Source: Pseudomonas paraversuta | GTDB taxonomy: Bacteria > Pseudomonadota > Gammaproteobacteria > Pseudomonadales > Pseudomonadaceae | NCBI RefSeq assembly: GCF_904063065.1 | Contig: NZ_CAJFCL010000001.1 | Location: 124,001 to 188,000 of the forward strand | Direction: 5' to 3' | DNA length: 64,000 nt | Shown here: positions 30,390 through 41,158 of the stretch, piece after piece | Layout: every line of letters begins with the position of its first letter | How positions within the stretch are numbered: position 1 is the first letter of the stretch | Made by a program: the position numbers and the translations under genes | The notes under the pieces: generated by a model | Told to the model about the DNA's origin: nothing | Database searches by the model: none | Seen by the model: the letters and a program-made list of their open reading frames with translations, nothing else

Positions 30390-31364
30390 TTACTTAGCTT
30401 CTGCTTGAACGGTAGCTTCTACGCGACGGTTCAGAGCACGGCCTTCTTCAGTTGCGTTGCTTGCAACTGGGTTAGCTTCACCGTGACCAACAGCGTCTAC
30501 ACGGTTAGCTGCAACACCTTGGTTAACCAGAGCTGCACGAACAGCGTCAGCACGACGTTGCGACAGTTTTTGGTTGTAGGCGTCTGGACCGATGCTGTCA
30601 GTGTAACCAGCAACAGTAGTGTTGGTCGCAGGGTACTGCTTCATGAAATCAGCAACGTTGTTGATGTCAGGCATGTACTGCGATTTAACAACCGACTTGT
30701 CGAAGTCGAATTTCACGTCAAGTTCAACGCGAACCACTTCAGCGATCGGAGCTTCTGGCTCTGGCTCAGCAACTGGTGCTGGCGCTGGAACTGGAGCAGG
30801 AGCAACTTTACCGCCGTTGCCGCCGAAGTTCACACCCAGGCCAACGGTAGGAGCGTAGTCCCACTTGCCGTTGTCCAGTTTGTAGTCAGCTTCAACGCCT
30901 GCACGGGCGAACAGGTTGTCAGTGATGTACCACTTAACACCAGCGCCTGCAGTCAGGAAAGTCGACTTGTCGCGACCGCTGTGGCCATTGGCCTCAACGC
31001 CGGTCATGCTCTTGTGAGCAACACCGCCGGAAACGTATGGACGCAGAGCGTCACCTACGGTGCCGAAGTGGTACTGAGCGTTCAGACCAAAGTTGTCGCC
31101 TTTGATTTTCTGATGGTCACCCTTGGTGGAACGGGTGTGGTTAGTCGTGTCGTAGGTCAGGTTCAACGAAACGTCGTCGGTCAGGAAGTAACCGATCGAT
31201 GCGCCTGGGTTGTAACCGTCTTCTACGGACTTGACGCTGTCGTTGTACTGTTTTTTGTAGAACAGTTCACCCTCGACCGCGCCTTGGCCTTGTGCCAGGG
31301 CACCGAACGAAGTTGCGGCTACAAAGGAACCAATGGCAATGCCCAAGGTGTTTTTCAGTTTCAT
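30390..31364 (-). CDS. oprF: Major outer-membrane porin OprF
   Basis: OprF is the structural porin of pseudomonads, joining an N-terminal eight-stranded barrel to a C-terminal OmpA-like peptidoglycan-binding domain. The 324 residues have a signal peptide (cleavage at ALA-QGQG), the barrel (about 25-175), a proline-rich hinge of PAP/PEP repeats (about 185-205), and the OmpA domain with GYTDSIGPDAYNQKLSQRRADAV. No cysteine is present, unlike the four in P. aeruginosa OprF. Transcription in the genus is driven partly by SigX, encoded upstream. Confidence 0.97.
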   Translation of the reverse strand: MKLKNTLGIAIGSFVAATSFGALAQGQGAVEGELFYKKQYNDSVKSVEDGYNPGASIGYFLTDDVSLNLTYDTTNHTRSTKGDHQKIKGDNFGLNAQYHFGTVGDALRPYVSGGVAHKSMTGVEANGHSGRDKSTFLTAGAGVKWYITDNLFARAGVEADYKLDNGKWDYAPTVGLGVNFGGNGGKVAPAPVPAPAPVAEPEPEAPIAEVVRVELDVKFDFDKSVVKSQYMPDINNVADFMKQYPATNTTVAGYTDSIGPDAYNQKLSQRRADAVRAALVNQGVAANRVDAVGHGEANPVASNATEEGRALNRRVEATVQAEAK

Positions 31365-31471
31365 CCGTTAAATCCCCATCTGGTGATTGTAAAGCAGTCC
31401 CACATATCCGGGGGACAACTCGGCGACAAGTCTATCAGACCTTGCCTACACGTAGAGCAATTTGCGCTGAA

Positions 31472-32062
31472 CTAAGTTTCAGCAATACCTGCAAATTTCT
31501 CACGTAATTTATCAAGAGCACGCTTGTAACGCATCTTTGTCGCACTCAAACCCATATGCATTATGTCTGCGATTTCCTGAAATTCCAGTTCTGCGACAAA
31601 ACGCAGCACTAAAATTTCACGATCTATCGGGTTCACATGCACCAGCCAGCGATCAAGTCCGCCCTTTTCCTCAGGTTTCGGCGCCTTTTCTTCGGACGCT
31701 TCCTCGAGGGGGTCAATACTTAATGCGTCCATCAAGCGACGCTTTCGCCGTTCCTTTCGATACTGCGTAATACATTCGTTGTAAGTAATACTATATAGCC
31801 ATGTTTTGAATTTCGATTTGCCCTCGAAATTCTTCAGACCATACAGCACCTTTAGCATCACTTCCTGACAGACATCATCAGCGTCCCTATCGTTCCCTAA
31901 ATATCTTGAACAAACGTTGAACAAGGTGCGCTGATAGCGTCGCATCAGTTCTTCATAGGCGCGCGTGACGTGAAACAACTCATCATGCGCGCGCGCCACC
32001 AACTCCTCATCAGAGAGCTCGCGGGGGTCGTAGCGCATGGATAGCGATTGGGCTTTATTCAA
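31472..32062 (-). CDS. sigX: ECF sigma factor SigX
   Basis: SigX controls oprF and membrane and fatty-acid genes in Pseudomonas. The 196 residues contain region 2 (about 38-105, with DADDVCQEVMLKVLYGLKNF) and region 4 (about 135-190, with FQEIADIMHMGLSATKMRYKRAL). I use the TTG start giving MNKAQSLS, which resembles the annotated P. aeruginosa protein; an ATG eight codons later is possible. No anti-sigma gene is adjacent. Confidence 0.95.
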   Translation of the reverse strand: MNKAQSLSMRYDPRELSDEELVARAHDELFHVTRAYEELMRRYQRTLFNVCSRYLGNDRDADDVCQEVMLKVLYGLKNFEGKSKFKTWLYSITYNECITQYRKERRKRRLMDALSIDPLEEASEEKAPKPEEKGGLDRWLVHVNPIDREILVLRFVAELEFQEIADIMHMGLSATKMRYKRALDKLREKFAGIAET

Positions 32063-32152
32063 AACGAGTCGTGCCGACAGTCAGGTCAATGTCCGCCGCA
32101 GCCTTGGAAACAGGCTTTTTTGCGGTGGCATACATTAGCAGGGTTTGCCGCA

Positions 32153-32983
32153 TCAGCGGCTGGTCACGTGCTGCTCCAGCAAGATCCGATTAGAGATGGA
32201 GACTAGCTCACCCTCATCAGTCAGCAACGTGGTTTTAACCGTGCCTATTTCTTCAATCTGACCTGCAACCTCACCCACTCGAACGTCCTGCCCAACCTGA
32301 TACAGCTCACGCACATAGATCCCGGCGAGGATCTGCCCTGCAATCTCCCGACTTCCCAGCCCCATGGCCAGGGCCACAGCCAGGCCAACGGTAATCAGTA
32401 CAATCACAATTACATGGTTAAGCAGGTCAGTCTTGACCTCCAGCTGGCTGATTGCCACGGAAATACTGATGATGATCACCAGACCCTGTGCCACACGCCC
32501 CAGACCGCCTGCGTAATCAAACCCGACACTCTCGGCAGCGCCACGTACAAGACCGTTGAGCAACTGTGCAACCAGCACACCTACCAACAACACTAGCAGC
32601 GCACCAAAGACCTTGGGCAAATACAGCGTAAAGATGTCAAGCGTAGCAGAGACACGTTCCAGCCCCAGCGACTGCGCGGCGGAGACCAGAAAGATCAGCA
32701 GAATAAACCAATAGACGATTTTGCCAATCAGGGTCGAAATCGGGACCTGAATGCCTGCGCGCCCCAGAATCTTGGTGAGACCGGTACCGCCCATCAAACG
32801 GTCAAGACCCAACTTGGCGAGCAGCTTCGACAGCAGGGTATCCAGCAGCTTGGCTACAACGAAGCCCAGCAGCACCACCACCAACGCCCCGAAAAGGTTA
32901 GGGATGAAGTTGGCAATTTTAGTCCACAAGGCAGTCATTGCCGTGACCAGGCTCTGGGTCCAGAGATCAAGTTCCATGTTCAA
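32153..32983 (-). CDS. cmpX: Mechanosensitive-channel-like membrane protein CmpX
   Basis: The 276-residue protein has about five hydrophobic helices with conserved TM-helix repeats, then a short MscS-like beta domain (VGEVAGQIEEIGTVKTTLLTDEGELVSISN). In P. fluorescens cmpX lies in the crfX-cmpX-sigX-oprF locus, and its loss disturbs SigX-dependent expression through the membrane state. It is separated from sigX by 90 bp and overlaps crfX by 4 bp. Confidence 0.92.
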   Translation of the reverse strand: MNMELDLWTQSLVTAMTALWTKIANFIPNLFGALVVVLLGFVVAKLLDTLLSKLLAKLGLDRLMGGTGLTKILGRAGIQVPISTLIGKIVYWFILLIFLVSAAQSLGLERVSATLDIFTLYLPKVFGALLVLLVGVLVAQLLNGLVRGAAESVGFDYAGGLGRVAQGLVIIISISVAISQLEVKTDLLNHVIVIVLITVGLAVALAMGLGSREIAGQILAGIYVRELYQVGQDVRVGEVAGQIEEIGTVKTTLLTDEGELVSISNRILLEQHVTSR

Positions 32984-33225
32984 TCAGCCTTATCAGCAGG
33001 GCGAGCAACAGGTTTGCGTCGCGAAACGGGCGCAATATGAGCCGAACCGCTGTTCAAAGCAATCATCAGTGCTTGCACCCAGCGCCCCAGCAAGCTGAAA
33101 AGATCGCCCGCGCCTACCTGGCGGTTAGCGGTTTTCAGTACTCGGCCCAGGCAGGCGTCATCGTCCCGCGTGGACGGCGGCGCCTTGAGCATTTCACGTA
33201 ATGACTGTTCAAACGGATCGTGCAT
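32980..33225 (-). CDS. crfX: CrfX-like small protein
   Basis: An 81-residue protein starting MHDPFEQSLREMLKAPPSTRDDDACLG, with a basic C-terminus (SRRKPVARPADKAD). It resembles CrfX, the small protein preceding cmpX in P. fluorescens. The biochemical role is unknown. The ATG at 33225 has AGAGG six bases upstream, better than the GTG at 33231. Its TGA overlaps the cmpX ATG. Confidence 0.85.
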   Translation of the reverse strand: MHDPFEQSLREMLKAPPSTRDDDACLGRVLKTANRQVGAGDLFSLLGRWVQALMIALNSGSAHIAPVSRRKPVARPADKAD

Positions 33226-33288
33226 AAGCACCTCTCGGTATGTCTGTAAAAGACGCGAACAACTTTATCGGCGTCACATGCGCCCCGT

Positions 33289-34284
33289 TCAAAGCCACTG
33301 CAAACGACGATAAAACCACCACTGACCGACACCAATGATCAGCATCAAAATGCAAATCACGGCAAAACCATAGGGGTCGTTGGAGAGCGGTACACCGCCC
33401 ACGTTGATCCCGAGCAAACCGGTAAGAAAGGTGATGGGCAGGAATATCCCGGTAAGCACGCCGAAGCGATACATGATGCGACTCATGCGCACATTCAAAC
33501 GACGATCTTCAGCCTCAAGGACCAGCCCCACGCGCTCGCGGGTCAACTCGAGTTCTTCCAGATAGCGGGTCAGGCTGTTGTTCAGCTCGTTCCAGTAATC
33601 AGCATCATCAGAGCTGAACCACGGTAATTTTGTCCGTGTGAGCTGTCCGAAAATATCCCTTTGCGGTGCCAGAAAACGACGCAAAGCGGCAGCCCTCCGA
33701 CGAATCTGCAGAATAGATCCATGCTCCGGCGTATACCGTTCGTCGGCATCTATTTTATCTTCTTCGTCATCGACGATTTCTGACAGCTCGCTTATCAAAT
33801 CCTGCACCTTCAATGTCAGGTGCTGAGCCAGATAAAGGATCAGTTCAGCCGGATTTTTGGGGCCTTCACCCACGGCAAACTCACCGAGCAGCTCGTCAGT
33901 GGCCCGCAACGGACGCATCCGCAAAGAAATAACCCGCTGGGCACTGCCAAAGATCCGCAGCGAGACCATGTCTTCGGGCTCTGCCCCGGGGTTCAGATTG
34001 ACCCCGCGCAAAAACAGCAGCAGCTCACTGTCGGGCAGTGACAGCAAACGAGGACGGGTGTTTTCTTCAAGCAGCAAATCACAGCTGAAGTCACTTAAAC
34101 CACTGGAGTCCCGCAACCAGCTCTGGGTTTGCGGGTGACTGCGATCCCAATGCAACCAAATGCTTTCATGCGCCTGCAACTGCAGACCGTTCAGCTCGGT
34201 GCGAGCGATCGAGCGCGCACCGCCTTCACCGTCCAGCACCAGCGCATGCACCAGCCCCCATTGAGCGTTTTCGTCCTCGAACAT
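33289..34284 (-). CDS. zntB: CorA/ZntB-family divalent cation transporter
   Basis: The 331-residue inner-membrane protein has a long cytoplasmic domain with helices (about 1-265) and two C-terminal membrane helices (about 270-292 and 303-325). The signature after the first helix is LGINVGG, the GxN form typical of ZntB zinc transporters, rather than CorA's usual GMN. A C-terminal WWFYRRLQWL follows the last helix. The ion (zinc) and direction are inferred from the family. Confidence 0.85.
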   Translation of the reverse strand: MFEDENAQWGLVHALVLDGEGGARSIARTELNGLQLQAHESIWLHWDRSHPQTQSWLRDSSGLSDFSCDLLLEENTRPRLLSLPDSELLLFLRGVNLNPGAEPEDMVSLRIFGSAQRVISLRMRPLRATDELLGEFAVGEGPKNPAELILYLAQHLTLKVQDLISELSEIVDDEEDKIDADERYTPEHGSILQIRRRAAALRRFLAPQRDIFGQLTRTKLPWFSSDDADYWNELNNSLTRYLEELELTRERVGLVLEAEDRRLNVRMSRIMYRFGVLTGIFLPITFLTGLLGINVGGVPLSNDPYGFAVICILMLIIGVGQWWFYRRLQWL

Positions 34285-34308
34285 CCATGATCCTTAGTGT
34301 TAAAGCGT

Positions 34309-34800
34309 TTAGTCCGGCATTTTCAGAGCAACTGGAGAAATGATAACGCCATTGTTATCGGCGTAAATGAATTCTCCGGGACGAAATGTGACACCTGCAA
34401 ACGTCACTGGCACATTCACATCACCAAGACCACGCCTGACGGACTTGAGCGGGTGGCTGGCCAAGGCCTGCACCCCCAGGTCAGTTTGAGCGAGAACATC
34501 GACATCACGGATACAACCGTAAATCACCAGCCCTTCCCAACCGTTCTTCGATGCTTTTTCGGCAATCATGTCGCCCAGCAGGGCATGACGCAGAGAGCCC
34601 CCGCCATCAACAACCAGGACTTTGCCCTTGCCATTGAGCTCGGCTTGCTCCTTGACCCGGGAATTGTCCTCGAAGCACTTGATGGTCACGATCTCACCAC
34701 CAAAGGAGTCCCGTCCGCCAAAATTGCTGAACATCGGCTCAAGCACCTGAACAGACTCAGGGTAGGCATCACACAGATCGGGAGTGATGTAGTGATTCAT
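34309..34800 (-). CDS. rraA: RraA-family protein (RNase E regulator / HMG aldolase type)
   Basis: A 163-residue trimeric-fold protein with [19 protein letters not shown] and [12 protein letters not shown], the family's G-x20-R-D metal and substrate site. E. coli RraA inhibits RNase E, whereas many pseudomonad relatives act as 4-hydroxy-4-methyl-2-oxoglutarate aldolases and share these residues. Sequence alone does not separate the two. AGGAG precedes the ATG. It lies 24 bp upstream of zntB and may be cotranscribed with it. Confidence 0.88.
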   Translation of the reverse strand: MNHYITPDLCDAYPESVQVLEPMFSNFGGRDSFGGEIVTIKCFEDNSRVKEQAELNGKGKVLVVDGGGSLRHALLGDMIAEKASKNGWEGLVIYGCIRDVDVLAQTDLGVQALASHPLKSVRRGLGDVNVPVTFAGVTFRPGEFIYADNNGVIISPVALKMPD

Positions 34801-34996
34801 GGAATAACTCCTGTTTCGGATGGCACAGCAGGGAGAAATACGACAACACTACTTTATAGACGCTCTGGTACAGGCTGACTGTATATGTTTACGCATCCAT
34901 CAGCGAGATCACAGCACAAGCCAGGACGCCAAATGTGACCATAATCACAAGCGGCGTCACCGACCTGCCAGCACCTGCAGCACTCAGCGCCCCGGA

Positions 34997-35986
34997 TTAA
35001 AAACCGCTGACCCGGGCATGCCCTTCTTCGGCCGCCGGCACGGAGTGCTGCATCAACCAGTTACGCACCAACGGCCAGACTTCCTGCCGAGCCGCCTGGC
35101 TAACCAGCATTTCTACGTGACTGAAGTCAGAAGTGAAACCCTGCTGGCGCCCCAACGTGACAAAAGTACGCTGCTGCGAGCCCAACTGATCGTAGAGTTT
35201 TCGGCACGCCCACTCCGGCGTTTGCTGATCGCCCGCGGCAGCAACGGCCAGTACCGGCACCTGAACCTCGGCCAGCCCTGCCCACCAATCTCTTTGCGCA
35301 TCTTTGAAGCCACCCATGAAACCATTCCAGCGCAAGGTTTCCAGGGCCATGCTGATGGGCTCGTCTTCCGGACCACGCTTAAGCCGCGAACCCGAGAGCT
35401 GCGCAAAGCGCTTCAACAGCAGATAAGCGCACCATTGCACCGGCGGAATTTTCAGTGACCAGTAACGGCGGTTGATCTGGCACCCAAAAAATGCCGCCGA
35501 GGCCACGTCCTCATCCCCCAGATACTGTCCACCAAGGGCCGCTGCCAGGCTGATGCCGCCTTGAGAGTGACCGATCCAGTGCGGGATATCCCCGCTTTGC
35601 TCGCGCACGAATGCGCCGATGGCCGGCAAATCATAACGGGCGTAATCCGCCACCCGATTCTTGCCCCAATGGATATTGCGTGACGAAAGACCATGACCGC
35701 GCATTTCGGGCAACCACACATCAAAGCCGGCCCGGGCCAGAAATGCCCCCAACCCCACACCTTTGGGCGAGTACCAGAACCGACGATTGGAAAAGCTGCC
35801 GTGCAACAGGATAACCGGCACACCGCGCACTTCGCTGGCGTCAGCCATGCCCAGGCGCGTCACCACCAGCTCCACGGAAATGTCCGGGCTATTGGCGGGT
35901 TTCAAGCGATAAACGTCTTCGCTTAGATCACCCCGACGCTCAGCGCTAATCAGGGCAACGGGAAAAAGATGACTGCTGCTTTGCAT
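34997..35986 (-). CDS. Alpha/beta-hydrolase
   Basis: A 329-residue alpha/beta-hydrolase with the oxyanion-hole motif LLHGSFSN (about 72-79) and the nucleophile elbow GHSQGG (about 150), with a C-terminal HVEM for the catalytic histidine. The closest types are lipase- or esterase-like proteins of unknown substrate. The ppsA terminator lies just upstream, so it is transcribed separately. The ATG giving MQSSSHLF is used because the longer start overlaps that terminator. Confidence 0.85.
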   Translation of the reverse strand: MQSSSHLFPVALISAERRGDLSEDVYRLKPANSPDISVELVVTRLGMADASEVRGVPVILLHGSFSNRRFWYSPKGVGLGAFLARAGFDVWLPEMRGHGLSSRNIHWGKNRVADYARYDLPAIGAFVREQSGDIPHWIGHSQGGISLAAALGGQYLGDEDVASAAFFGCQINRRYWSLKIPPVQWCAYLLLKRFAQLSGSRLKRGPEDEPISMALETLRWNGFMGGFKDAQRDWWAGLAEVQVPVLAVAAAGDQQTPEWACRKLYDQLGSQQRTFVTLGRQQGFTSDFSHVEMLVSQAARQEVWPLVRNWLMQHSVPAAEEGHARVSGF

Positions 35987-35999
35987 AATGCTCTTGCAC

Positions 36000-36034
36000 A
36001 AAAAAGGGCGACTCCATAGAGGAACTCGCCCTAC
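36000..36034 (-). terminator. Terminator of ppsA
   Basis: On the minus strand AGGGCGA pairs with TCGCCCT around a 14-base loop, followed by TTTTTTG, 57 bp beyond the ppsA stop. Confidence 0.8.
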
Positions 36035-36090
36035 CACTGCTTATAAAGAGCAGAGCAGCCCATTGGCTGCCCCGCCCTTCTCTCAACGAC

Positions 36091-38466
36091 TCAAGCCTGG
36101 GCTTGACCTTCCGCCAGGAAGAACCAGGTTTCCAGCACGGTGTCAGGGTTCAGGGACACACTTTCAATGCCCTGCTCCATCAACCACAGCGCCAGATCCG
36201 GATGATCGGACGGGCCCTGACCGCAAATACCGATGTACTTGCCAGCCTTGTTGCAGGCCTGGATAGCATTGGACAGCAGCTTTTTAACTGCCGGGTTACG
36301 CTCGTCAAACAAGTGTGCGATGACACCGGAGTCGCGGTCCAGCCCCAGGGTCAACTGGGTCAGGTCGTTGGAACCGATGGAGAAACCGTCGAAGAACTCA
36401 AGGAACTCTTCAGCCAGAATCGCGTTGGACGGCAACTCGCACATCATGATGATGCGCAGGCCGTTTTCGCCACGCTTGAGGCCGTTTTCAGCCAGCAAGT
36501 CGATGACCTGGCTCGCCTCACCCAGGGTGCGCACGAACGGCACCATGATTTCGACGTTGGTGAAGCCCATCTCGTTGCGCACACGCTTGAGGGCGCGGCA
36601 CTCGAGCTCGAAACAATCGCGGAAGTTTTCGCTGATGTAACGCGAAGCACCGCGGAAGCCCAGCATCGGGTTCTCTTCTTCCGGCTCGTACAGCTTGCCG
36701 CCGATCAGGTTCGCGTATTCGTTGGACTTGAAGTCCGACAGACGCACTATCACTTTCTTCGGAGTGAAGGCACCGGCCAGGGTACTGATGCCTTCAACCA
36801 GTTTCTCGACATAGAAACCGACCGGGTCGTCATAGCCAGCGATACGCTTGTCGACGCTGTCCTTGATTTCCTGAGGCAGACCGTCGTAGTTCAGCAGTGC
36901 CTTGGGGTGCACACCGATCATACGGTTGATGATGAATTCCAGACGGGCCAGACCCACACCGGCGTTCGGCAACTGTGCGAAGTCAAACGCGCGATCCGGG
37001 TTACCGACGTTCATCATGATTTTGAACGGCAGTTCCGGCATGGCATCAACCGAGTTTTTCTTGATATCGAAGCCCAGTTCGCCTTCGAAGATGAAACCGG
37101 TGTCACCTTCGGCACAGGAAACAGTCACGCCCTGGCCGTCTTTCAACAACTGGGTTGCGTTGCCGCAACCGACCACGGCCGGAATCCCCAGCTCTCGCGC
37201 GATGATCGCCGCGTGACAGGTACGCCCGCCACGGTTGGTGACGATGGCGCTGGCGCGCTTCATGACCGGTTCCCAGTCCGGGTCAGTCATGTCAGAGACC
37301 AGAACGTCGCCCGGCTGGACTTTGTCCATCTCGGACACGTCCTTGATGATGCGCACCTTGCCTGCGCCGATACGCTGACCGATTGCCCGACCTTCCACCA
37401 GCACCGTGCCGGTTTCTTTCAACAGATAGCGTTCCATGACATTGCCGGCACTGCGGCTTTTCACGGTTTCAGGACGCGCCTGAACGATGTACAGCTTGCC
37501 GTCGTCACCGTCTTTGGCCCATTCGATGTCCATCGGGCACTTGTAGTGCTTCTCGATGATCATCGCCTGCTTGGCCAGCTCGCTGACTTCAGCGTCGGTC
37601 AGGCAGAAGCGGGCACGGTCGGCCTTGTCAACGTCGATCACCTTGACCGACTTGCCGGCGCTGGCTTCTTCGCCGTAAATCATCTTGATTGCCTTGCTGC
37701 CCAGGTTGCGGCGCAAAATCGCCGGGCGACCGGCTTCCAGAGTCTGCTTGTGGACGTAGAACTCGTCCGGGTTGACCGCGCCCTGCACAACGGTTTCGCC
37801 CAGGCCGTAGGCGCCGGTGATAAACACTACATCACGGAAACCCGACTCGGTGTCCAGGGTGAACATCACACCCGCGGTGCCGGTTTCGGAGCGCACCATG
37901 CGCTGCACACCTGCCGACAGGGCGACCAGTTTGTGGTCAAAACCCTGGTGCACGCGGTAAGAAATCGCACGATCGTTGAACAAGGAGGCAAATACCTCTT
38001 TGGCCGCACGGATCACGTTCTCGACACCACGGATGTTCAGAAAAGTTTCTTGCTGACCGGCAAAGGAGGCATCCGGCAGATCTTCGGCGGTGGCCGAGGA
38101 GCGCACGGCAACAGCCATGTCCGGGTTGCCCTGGGACAAGGTTGCGAAAGCGGTACGGATTTCTGCGTTGAGCTTTTCCGGGAACTCGGCTTCCATGATC
38201 CATTGACGGATCTGGGCACCGGTGCGGGCCAGGGCGTTCACGTCATCGACATCCAGCGCGTCCAGCGCCGCATGAATCTGATCGTTCAAGCCGCTCAGCT
38301 CAAGAAAATCACGATATGCCTGGGAGGTGGTGGCAAAACCACCGGGAACCGAAACACCAGCGCCTGCAAGATTACTGATCATCTCGCCGAGGGATGCGTT
38401 CTTGCCCCCCACATGCTCTACATCATGGACGCCGAGCTTATCGAGGGAAACTACGTACTCTACCAA
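36091..38466 (-). CDS. ppsA: Phosphoenolpyruvate synthase
   Basis: The enzyme makes PEP from pyruvate and ATP (with AMP and phosphate as products) for gluconeogenesis. The 791 residues have an N-terminal ATP-grasp domain (about 1-350), the phosphohistidine swivel domain with [17 protein letters not shown] (about 415-432, catalytic His), and a C-terminal PEP-binding barrel with [17 protein letters not shown] and a Cys/Gly-rich [10 protein letters not shown]. It is divergent from ppsR, which regulates it by reversible phosphorylation. Confidence 0.97.
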   Translation of the reverse strand: MVEYVVSLDKLGVHDVEHVGGKNASLGEMISNLAGAGVSVPGGFATTSQAYRDFLELSGLNDQIHAALDALDVDDVNALARTGAQIRQWIMEAEFPEKLNAEIRTAFATLSQGNPDMAVAVRSSATAEDLPDASFAGQQETFLNIRGVENVIRAAKEVFASLFNDRAISYRVHQGFDHKLVALSAGVQRMVRSETGTAGVMFTLDTESGFRDVVFITGAYGLGETVVQGAVNPDEFYVHKQTLEAGRPAILRRNLGSKAIKMIYGEEASAGKSVKVIDVDKADRARFCLTDAEVSELAKQAMIIEKHYKCPMDIEWAKDGDDGKLYIVQARPETVKSRSAGNVMERYLLKETGTVLVEGRAIGQRIGAGKVRIIKDVSEMDKVQPGDVLVSDMTDPDWEPVMKRASAIVTNRGGRTCHAAIIARELGIPAVVGCGNATQLLKDGQGVTVSCAEGDTGFIFEGELGFDIKKNSVDAMPELPFKIMMNVGNPDRAFDFAQLPNAGVGLARLEFIINRMIGVHPKALLNYDGLPQEIKDSVDKRIAGYDDPVGFYVEKLVEGISTLAGAFTPKKVIVRLSDFKSNEYANLIGGKLYEPEEENPMLGFRGASRYISENFRDCFELECRALKRVRNEMGFTNVEIMVPFVRTLGEASQVIDLLAENGLKRGENGLRIIMMCELPSNAILAEEFLEFFDGFSIGSNDLTQLTLGLDRDSGVIAHLFDERNPAVKKLLSNAIQACNKAGKYIGICGQGPSDHPDLALWLMEQGIESVSLNPDTVLETWFFLAEGQAQA

Positions 38467-38642
38467 GGTGATCTCTCCACTAACTGTGTTGGAAAAGCTC
38501 AGGGCGCTGAATGCTCATCTGGGGGGCATCGCAGCGATTGTGGCCTGGACCTGGAAAATAAGTGACACTGCCGGCCATGTAGCGCGACAAATCGCACCTA
38601 TCATATCCAACAATCGTCACCAGCTTAAGGCCCAAGGCGCAA

Positions 38643-39461
38643 ATGAAACGATCTGCTTTCTTTATCTCCGATGGCACCGGCATTACTGCCGAAACCCTGG
38701 GCCAAAGTTTGTTGGCACAATTTGAAAATGTGACCTTCAGCAAGTTCACACGCCCCTATATAGACAGCGTGGACAAAGCGCGGGCAATGGTACAACAAAT
38801 CGACAACGCCGCCGAAAAAGACGGACTTCGGCCGATTATCTTCGACACTATCGTCAATCAGGATATTCGCGAGATCCTCGCCACCTCCAATGGCTTCATG
38901 ATCGATATTTTCTCCAGCTTCCTTGCACCACTGGAGCAAGAACTGGATGAGCATTCCTCGTACTCGGTGGGCAAATCCCACTCCATCGGCCACAACTCCA
39001 ATTACATGGAGCGAATCGAAGCCGTGAACTTTGCCCTCGACAACGACGATGGCGCCCGCACCCACAAGTACGACAAAGCCGACCTGATCCTGGTGGGCGT
39101 GTCACGCTGCGGCAAAACCCCGACCTGCCTTTATATGGCAATGCAATTCGGCATTCGGGCGGCCAACTACCCGCTGACCGATGACGACATGGAGAGCCTC
39201 AAGTTGCCGGCGGCCTTGAGCGCGCACAAACACAAACTCTTCGGCCTGACCATTGACCCTGACCGCCTGACCGCCATTCGCAACGAGCGCAAACCCAACA
39301 GTCGCTATTCAAGCTACGCCCAATGCGAGTTTGAAGTGCGCGAGGTCGAGCTACTGTTCCAGCGCGAAAACATTCCCCACATCAATTCCACGCATTTTTC
39401 GGTGGAAGAAATCTCGGCCAAAATCCTGGTCGAAAAAGGCGTGGAGCGACGTTTCAAATAA
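38643..39461 (+). CDS. ppsR: PEP synthase regulatory kinase/pyrophosphorylase
   Basis: This bifunctional DUF299 protein inactivates PEP synthase with ADP and reactivates it by phosphorolysis. The 272 residues have the P-loop-like [15 protein letters not shown] (about 152-166) and an N-terminal [15 protein letters not shown]. Its place opposite ppsA (about 176 bp apart) is typical. Confidence 0.96.
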   Translation: MKRSAFFISDGTGITAETLGQSLLAQFENVTFSKFTRPYIDSVDKARAMVQQIDNAAEKDGLRPIIFDTIVNQDIREILATSNGFMIDIFSSFLAPLEQELDEHSSYSVGKSHSIGHNSNYMERIEAVNFALDNDDGARTHKYDKADLILVGVSRCGKTPTCLYMAMQFGIRAANYPLTDDDMESLKLPAALSAHKHKLFGLTIDPDRLTAIRNERKPNSRYSSYAQCEFEVREVELLFQRENIPHINSTHFSVEEISAKILVEKGVERRFK

Positions 39462-39479
39462 CCCCGGCCCTTACTCTGT

Positions 39480-39501
39480 GGGAGCTGGCAATCCAGCTCC
39501 C
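39480..39501. repeat. REP-like hairpin between ppsR and prpD
   Basis: GGGAGCTGG-CAAT-CCAGCTCCC with flanking TGT and GCA resembles Pseudomonas REP repeats. It lies between two converging genes and could also end transcription. Confidence 0.6.
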
Positions 39502-39530
39502 GCAATCATTGCTCTGGGGCTACAGCCGGT

Positions 39531-41015
39531 TTACATCACCAACAAATCCACAAATGTATGAACCGGTGTCGCCTCCAGCGCCGCCTGGTCCTTGCACAGC
39601 GCAAAAATCTGCTTGCAACGCTGGCCCACAAAGCGCGTCGCCAAATTGGCCTTGAACTTGTCTTCCAGCAACGGAATACCTTCGGCACGCCGCCGACGAT
39701 GGCCAACCGGATACTCCACCACCACTTGCCCGGTGCTGCTGCCATCGCTGAAAAACACCTGAATCCCGTTGGCTATCGAGCGCTTGTCGGCCTCCAGGTA
39801 TTCGCGGGTAAAACGCGGCTCCTCAACAATCACCATCTTCTCGCGCAACTGATCGATGATCGGATGCGCCGCGTGAAAATCATCCTCGTACTGCTCCGCC
39901 ACCAAATTGCCAAAGGCCAGCGGCACAGCCGTCATGTATTGAATGCAGTGATCCCGATCCGCTGCGTTGGCCAATTTGCCCTGCTTGGAAATGATCCGAA
40001 TCGCTGATTCGTGGGTTGTAATCACAATTTTTTCGATCTCATGCAGACGATCCTTGACCTGCGGATGCAAGGTTACCGCCGCTTCACAGGCGGTTTGTGC
40101 ATGAAATTCGGCCGGAAAACTGATCTTGAACAGCACGTTTTCCATCACATAAGTGCCATAGGGCCGGGACAGGCTGAACTGACGCTGGTCTTCAGGCTTG
40201 AGCGCCAGATCCTTGTTGGTATGGCTGAACAGCACATCGTAAAAACCCCACTGCGGCGCCGTCAGTACCCCGGGAACCCCCATCTCGCCGCGCATCGCGA
40301 TATCCGCCAGACGCACGCCACGACTCGACGCATCCCCGGCCGCCCAGGATTTTCGCGACCCGGCATTGGGTGCATGGCGGTAGGTGCGCAGCGCCTGGCC
40401 ATCGACAAAGGCATGGGACAATGCCGACAGCAACTGCTCGCGGTCAGCCCCCATCAGCTTGGCGCAGACCGCCGTCGAAGCGACTTTCACCAACAGCACG
40501 TGATCGAGTCCTACACGGTTGAAGGAGTTTTCCAGGGCAATCACCCCCTGAATCTCATGGGCCATAATCATGGCCTCAAGCACCGCCCTCACCCTCAGCG
40601 GCGCTTCGCCATTGGCCACCCGCTTTTGCGACAGGTGATCGGCCACCGCCAGAATGCCCCCCAGATTATCCGAAGGATGACCCCACTCCGCCGCCAGCCA
40701 GGTGTCGTTGTAATCCAGCCAGCGCACGATGCAGCCGATGTCCCACGCCGCCTTGACCGGGTCCAGCCGCAACGAAGTCCCCGGCACACGGGCACCAAAG
40801 GGCACCAGCGTGCCCTCGACTATCGGCCCCAGGTGCTTGGTGCACTCCGGAAAACGCAACGCCAGCAAGCCACAGCCCAAGGTGTCCAGCAGACAGTGGC
40901 GGGCAGTGTTCAGGGCTTCGGGCGAAGTGATGGTGTAAGTCAGGACGTAATCGGCAATGTCCTGCAAGACGCGGTCATAGTCGGGACGATTGTTGAGGTC
41001 GACGTTGGCACTCAT
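39531..41015 (-). CDS. prpD: 2-methylcitrate dehydratase PrpD
   Basis: PrpD dehydrates 2-methylcitrate to 2-methyl-cis-aconitate in propionate breakdown. The 494 residues belong to the MmgE/PrpD family, with [19 protein letters not shown] near residue 100 and a C-terminal [11 protein letters not shown]. The first ATG follows GGAG. No prpB, prpC, acnD or prpF lies in the window, so this copy stands alone, unlike the usual cluster; the role is inferred from family. Confidence 0.93.
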   Translation of the reverse strand: MSANVDLNNRPDYDRVLQDIADYVLTYTITSPEALNTARHCLLDTLGCGLLALRFPECTKHLGPIVEGTLVPFGARVPGTSLRLDPVKAAWDIGCIVRWLDYNDTWLAAEWGHPSDNLGGILAVADHLSQKRVANGEAPLRVRAVLEAMIMAHEIQGVIALENSFNRVGLDHVLLVKVASTAVCAKLMGADREQLLSALSHAFVDGQALRTYRHAPNAGSRKSWAAGDASSRGVRLADIAMRGEMGVPGVLTAPQWGFYDVLFSHTNKDLALKPEDQRQFSLSRPYGTYVMENVLFKISFPAEFHAQTACEAAVTLHPQVKDRLHEIEKIVITTHESAIRIISKQGKLANAADRDHCIQYMTAVPLAFGNLVAEQYEDDFHAAHPIIDQLREKMVIVEEPRFTREYLEADKRSIANGIQVFFSDGSSTGQVVVEYPVGHRRRRAEGIPLLEDKFKANLATRFVGQRCKQIFALCKDQAALEATPVHTFVDLLVM

Positions 41016-41158
41016 TGATAATTGCTCCAGTGCGGATAATTAAAAGGTGTGTTCCATCCTCAGGCTCGGCGTGATCATGCGGGTCTGGAGCGCCCGCTCA
41101 AGTAGGTTTCTACAGTCAGACAGCCTCCCACTGTAGAGGGCTTAAGTCGTACTTGCGT

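Noticed and set aside
36103..38565. 820-codon open frame opposite ppsA
   Set aside because: It is a shadow of the ppsA coding strand, favoured by GC-rich codon use. It has no ribosome site or recognisable domain, while ppsA is intact.
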